Shown here: positions 18,241-21,817 of the stretch, one piece after another
Layout of the letters: each line of letters opens with the position of its first letter
Position numbering within the stretch: the first letter of the stretch is position 1
Source of the DNA: Proteromonas lacertae
Lineage: Eukaryota; Sar; Bigyra; Opalinata; Proteromonadidae
NCBI GenBank assembly: GCA_002245135.1
Contig: NGBS01000099.1
Span: forward strand, 1-21,817
DNA: 21,817 nucleotides
Reading direction: 5' to 3'
Translations under genes and position numbers: made by a program
The notes under the pieces: model-generated
The model's database searches: none
Seen by the model: the letters and a program-made list of their open reading frames with translations, nothing else
What the model was told of the DNA's origin: nothing

Positions 18241-20167
18241 AAATAATAATTAAAGTTTGTATAATAATCTAAAAGAGAGTTAATCTTCATAGATGGATAT
18301 TATACTTATTTTTTTATATAGTCATTTAACAAGTGTAGTTGGATGTGGGAGTTATAAACATCATTATAACAGCTATACATTTATTAAAAAGTATTACTTT
18401 TATTTATTGTCTATTATCTATATGTAAGACTTCAAACCGCTGTTATACAAAATAATAGGGAATAAAATAATCCTTGAATTGTGATTTTACATAAATTATC
18501 TATTTCTTCCAATATGTAGATAAATACTTGCTTTATTTGGATAATCTTTTACAAAGATAAGTTCATTATTAATGTTATTCTTTTTTCCAGAGTTGTATAA
18601 ATCGGTCATGACCTTTTTGTCATAGGTTTTCAAAATAACACTAACCAACAGTGTCATCTAGTAACTATTAGCTGACCTCTTTTGTAGTATGTATTTCAAA
18701 TCATAAAATCATGTACATAAACAAAACATTAAGCTATTATATCATTCTATAAAAAACCGAATTAACCGACGGTCGATGCGTTTTTATTCTTGTAATTTGA
18801 TTTTATATTTTCCAATGAATAATACTATTACGTTATATATTTAATATATGGTTTAGAATGATATTAAAAATTGAAAGAAAAATGACAAACTTTTGGGCTT
18901 GATAAAAATGTATTTTGCTGTATTTCTATTTTTCACACTTACAATCATTTAGAGTGGGTTGTTGTGATATCAGTACTATCTATGCTTCTTTATTTAACTT
19001 CTGATAATGTTAGAAACATTTATAGAGGTGTATTTAATCAAATTTGTCTATGTCAGGTTATATTGAATAATAAAAGTATATATTAATTAATATAGTGAAA
19101 ATAGAAGAGGAATGTGATAATTGATATTAGTTTTAATTCTAGAGGAATTAGTAAATATAAGAATAGAAAAGAAATAGATTTAAAAATTATATCATTAATA
19201 TTTTATATGACAATACTAACTCAAAATTGAAAAGCAAAATATAAGGAAAAAGTAGTTGTATTATCTAATAATTTATATGCTACAAATAGCAACAAAGAAT
19301 AAAGTAGATTTTAATAAATTTAGCTTGATATGTTTGACCGACCGGTAAAGACCAAACTGATAGTTTCAGCCAGACCTCCATACGCAAACAGATTTATACA
19401 GCCCTATGTAAATAACATTTACACCTTTACTTAATTTATATACTTCAAAATAAGCTTTTTTACTTTAGATAAAGAATAAAACCTCATTTTACTTTATCTA
19501 ACATCCACATTTGTTTATTATCAACGCCAGATGCCATAAGTACACCTTTTATGTATAGCATTGTATCTCCTCTTCAATTTCCTGCTTTCAATATATCTCC
19601 ATCAATTTTGTTTTTCACTATCTGGCGGATTATATGTCTTACATTTTTTATCTTTCATATGATAATAATGTAAAGTCATTTTTATCTATAAACGAAAATT
19701 TTAGGTATTTAATCTCTCTAGTATAAATATAAATAAAGTAATTATAAATACAGAATAATATCTATATATTCTGCTATACAATATGGTTTCCATTTAAAAC
19801 ATTCAATATTGTTATTAACTTATTCATAATTGTGGTGACAATTATTTTATAATAAGAATTTTTTTCATGTAGCATAAAATTTTGTAATTGTTTTACTATT
19901 ATCACCCCATATCATATTTAATGAGAATATAGGTAAAATTATATTATACAAAATTTGGATTATGTTCTTTCTTATTCTCGGTTGTAAGGACATTAAAATA
20001 TAAATCTCGATTAAAACAAGCCAGAAAATGTTTTGTATAGAATATATGAAGTTATAATCATAGTAGATATTTCATTATATCAAAATATTGTTTTTTATCA
20101 TTTATATAGCCATACATTGCTCGTAAAAGGGACAAGGAATGAAAATTGTAATGAATTATAGTATTGT
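18241..20167. other. 1.9-kb stretch without a convincing gene (right)
   Basis: Mirror of 2726-4666. Between about 18810 and 18870 it differs from the left arm by several one-base indels in 60 bp. No gene is seen apart from the small frame at 18496-18657. Confidence 0.6.
18496..18657 (-). CDS. Small unrecognised ORF, 53 aa (right)
   Basis: Mirror of 4249-4410 with the same 53-codon frame. No family recognised. Confidence 0.3.
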   Translation of the reverse strand: MTLLVSVILKTYDKKVMTDLYNSGKKNNINNELIFVKDYPNKASIYLHIGRNR

Positions 20168-21074
20168 TTATTCAATTATATTAATACTTGCATTTAAGCC
20201 CATTTGTATGTGATATAAACATGCATATTTTGTTAAATTACTTTTCATATAATTAATAACATCTCTATTAAAATAATAGTCTATTTTCTTAATCTTGTAT
20301 TTATGTTTATGTAGTTTCGAATATTGTAAATGAATAGCTTGAATATAGTTACTCATATCGATTACCATTATTTCTTTATCTTTTAGTGCCATACCTAGAA
20401 ATTGTGTTATCAATTATTATTCTTCCAATAACTAATTTATTCAAAACGCTCATTTGATTATTATTAAATGTATATTTCGATGTAATGAATGTATCTTGAC
20501 CGCATAATGTATATTGTCTTCCACTAAGATACATTTCTTTATGATTTTTTGTATCAATATAAGTTATATTATCTATATCAACATTATGTCTATCTGCTGT
20601 AATATATACTCTTCTTGTTATACTTAATGCAGAATTTTTCTAGAAAATGAGTAATTTGTGGAGATACTAAAATGTCTCCATTAATATACATATAATAATT
20701 TGAATTATAATTTTTACTTACATTTTGCAGTAACCAACCAAATATAGGCGTTCCATATTTATTTTTCCTATAGTATGTATAGATTATAAAAAATTATGTT
20801 ATATGTATAAGTACTTTGGAATAGGTAATATATCAATTTCATTTATATTATAAATATTATTATCCATAAATATAACGCATTTGCAGATTAATTTATTTAA
20901 ATAAATCAACCTTTTAATCACATACATTTGAATACTATTCCTTTCACTAACATTTGTATCAATTAATACAGTATATACTATTAACAAGTATCTAGTTTTA
21001 ACTATTCTTTCAATTTTAAAACACTTAATATATATTAAATAAAATATTATACAAAAAATAGCATAGTATTTCAT
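20168..21074 (-). CDS. GT-A fold nucleotide-sugar transferase-like protein with one intron (right copy)
   Basis: Mirror of the gene at 1820-2725. Exon 1 is unchanged (91 codons read through to the same false stop inside the intron). After the intron the frame reads GTPIFGWLLQNVSKN and on into MYINGDI without interruption, whereas the left copy meets a stop here. Near 20617 two bases are missing and near 20400 one T is extra relative to the left, each shifting the frame. The C-terminal frame GMALKDKEIMVIDMSNYIQ to the end is intact and ends NIIE rather than NII. The two arms together support a whole gene. Confidence 0.6.
20768..20814 (-). other. Spliceosomal intron, 47 nt, GT-A transferase (right)
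   Basis: Same intron as at 2080-2127, one T shorter in its internal T run. Splice borders and phase are identical. Confidence 0.75.
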
Positions 21075-21126
21075 ATTAATATTTATATCATTTCATAACA
21101 TTATTAATGTAAACTATGAAGCAGTT

Positions 21127-21817
21127 CTATAAATTAAAAGGATAAAAATTTGTTGTTAAAAATTTGCATTGTTTATAATACCAAGGTAATTCCATTCTAT
21201 GATGAAGTATATATGAATCATTAATATTAACTACAGCTTTTGAGCATTTTTTTTTTTAATACTAACGGTGTGTATATCTAAATACTTGACGCAATTAGTA
21301 TTATAAATGAAATATTTCCATGCTGTTTTAGGACAAATGGAATAATTACTTAAATTTCCTATAGATACATGCAAATAAGAGTGGTAGTAAAGTATATCAG
21401 AATCTATAGGTAAGAATTTATTTTTACTTATAAGTAATTCATCTTGATCTACAAATAATATGTGGTTTGCATAATATTTATATCTATGAAAGCAATCATT
21501 ATGTTTCCATACATGGAGATAGTTACCATAGTGAAATACTTTGGATGATGAGAAAAGAATTCTGATATTATTGTAATTATACCTTTTGCCATATACTTCT
21601 TAATCAAATCCTCAACCTTTTTGTTACAACTAGTTTTATATATAACAAAATGTGTTATTCCTATTTTTATGTAATGGCTTATAAATGATTCTAATTCATC
21701 TGACTTAGTATAATTGATAAAAGTAGTTAAGCAGATAATATTATCGTATTTCTTTTTACTATTGTTTTTCAATATATATAATTTATAAAACATTTTAAAT
21801 TGTTTAATTTTATTAAT
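21127..21817 (-). CDS. GT92 family glycosyltransferase, second paralogue (right copy, 5' end missing)
   Basis: Mirror of 762-1767, lacking the N-terminal anchor because the window ends. From about 21500 down to 21127 the frame is open through HILFVDQDELLI, PKTAWKYFIYNTNCVKYLD and NDSYILHHRMELPWYY, ending at TAG. Compared with the left copy, it has an extra C before the VDQDE block and one G fewer before KYF, both of which keep it open. It lacks one T near 21557, which breaks the HYGNYLHVWK block that is intact on the left. Complementary breaks in two near-identical copies fit base-calling error better than shared decay. Confidence 0.65.

Larger units (their letters stand above)
11816..21817 (-). 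repeat. Right arm of giant inverted repeat
   Basis: Reverse complement of 1078-11091, carrying the same genes in the opposite order and orientation. Differences from the left arm are mostly single-base indels in homopolymers and cluster in the outer 5 kb. Its last base corresponds to about 1078 on the left, so it runs out at the window edge rather than at a visible biological junction. Confidence 0.97.

Noticed and set aside
1-21817. Giant-virus or other virus-like origin for a glycosyltransferase-rich AT-rich locus
   Set aside because: Several short spliceosomal introns, type II Golgi-like anchors and no capsid, polymerase, integrase or protease signal anywhere.

Overview
The window is AT-rich DNA (roughly 20% GC by eye) from a eukaryotic microbe. 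The eukaryotic signs are very short GT...AG introns of 30-48 nt, which restore reading frame and conserved family motifs in two genes, and a set of membrane-anchored, Golgi-type glycosyltransferases. Stops read as in the standard code. I see no rRNA, tRNA, telomeric repeat, CRISPR array or virus-like element, and I cannot name the organism. Short introns with this composition suggest a small or reduced protist genome, but that is inference.

The layout is one giant inverted repeat. Bases 1078-11091 (left arm) reappear reverse-complemented at 11816-21817 (right arm). They flank a unique spacer of 724 bp (11092-11815), and 1-1077 is single-copy. From the outside inward each arm carries: a second GT92 gene; a GT-A fold transferase with one intron; about 1.9 kb with no convincing gene; a 210-bp copied piece of the GT77 gene; the GT77 gene (four exons); a GT2 gene; a GT31 gene; a first GT92 gene; a GC-richer island holding a decayed HAD-like gene; and a decayed membrane-protein gene that crosses into the spacer. 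The single-copy left end adds a fucosyltransferase-like fragment. That makes six to seven unlike glycosyltransferases in about 9.5 kb, very tightly packed. The GT31 and GT92-1 start codons lie only 11 bp apart, and the GT2 and GT31 stop codons 42 bp apart.

The inner part of the arms (GT31, GT92-1, GT2) looks identical between copies. The outer part shows many one-base insertions and deletions, mostly in homopolymers, and the breaks fall in different places in the two arms. Either the outer sequence is poorly polished long-read consensus, or recombination homogenises the inner arms only. The palindrome itself may be a real inverted duplication or a fold-back chimera from amplification or assembly. 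Sequence alone does not decide this, although the 724-bp unique spacer and a silent base difference near the centre argue against the simplest artefact.

Together the intact genes look like a glycan-building locus. Most encode a short N-terminal membrane anchor followed by a catalytic domain, as expected for secretory-pathway enzymes that extend surface or secreted glycans with galactose, fucose or similar sugars.
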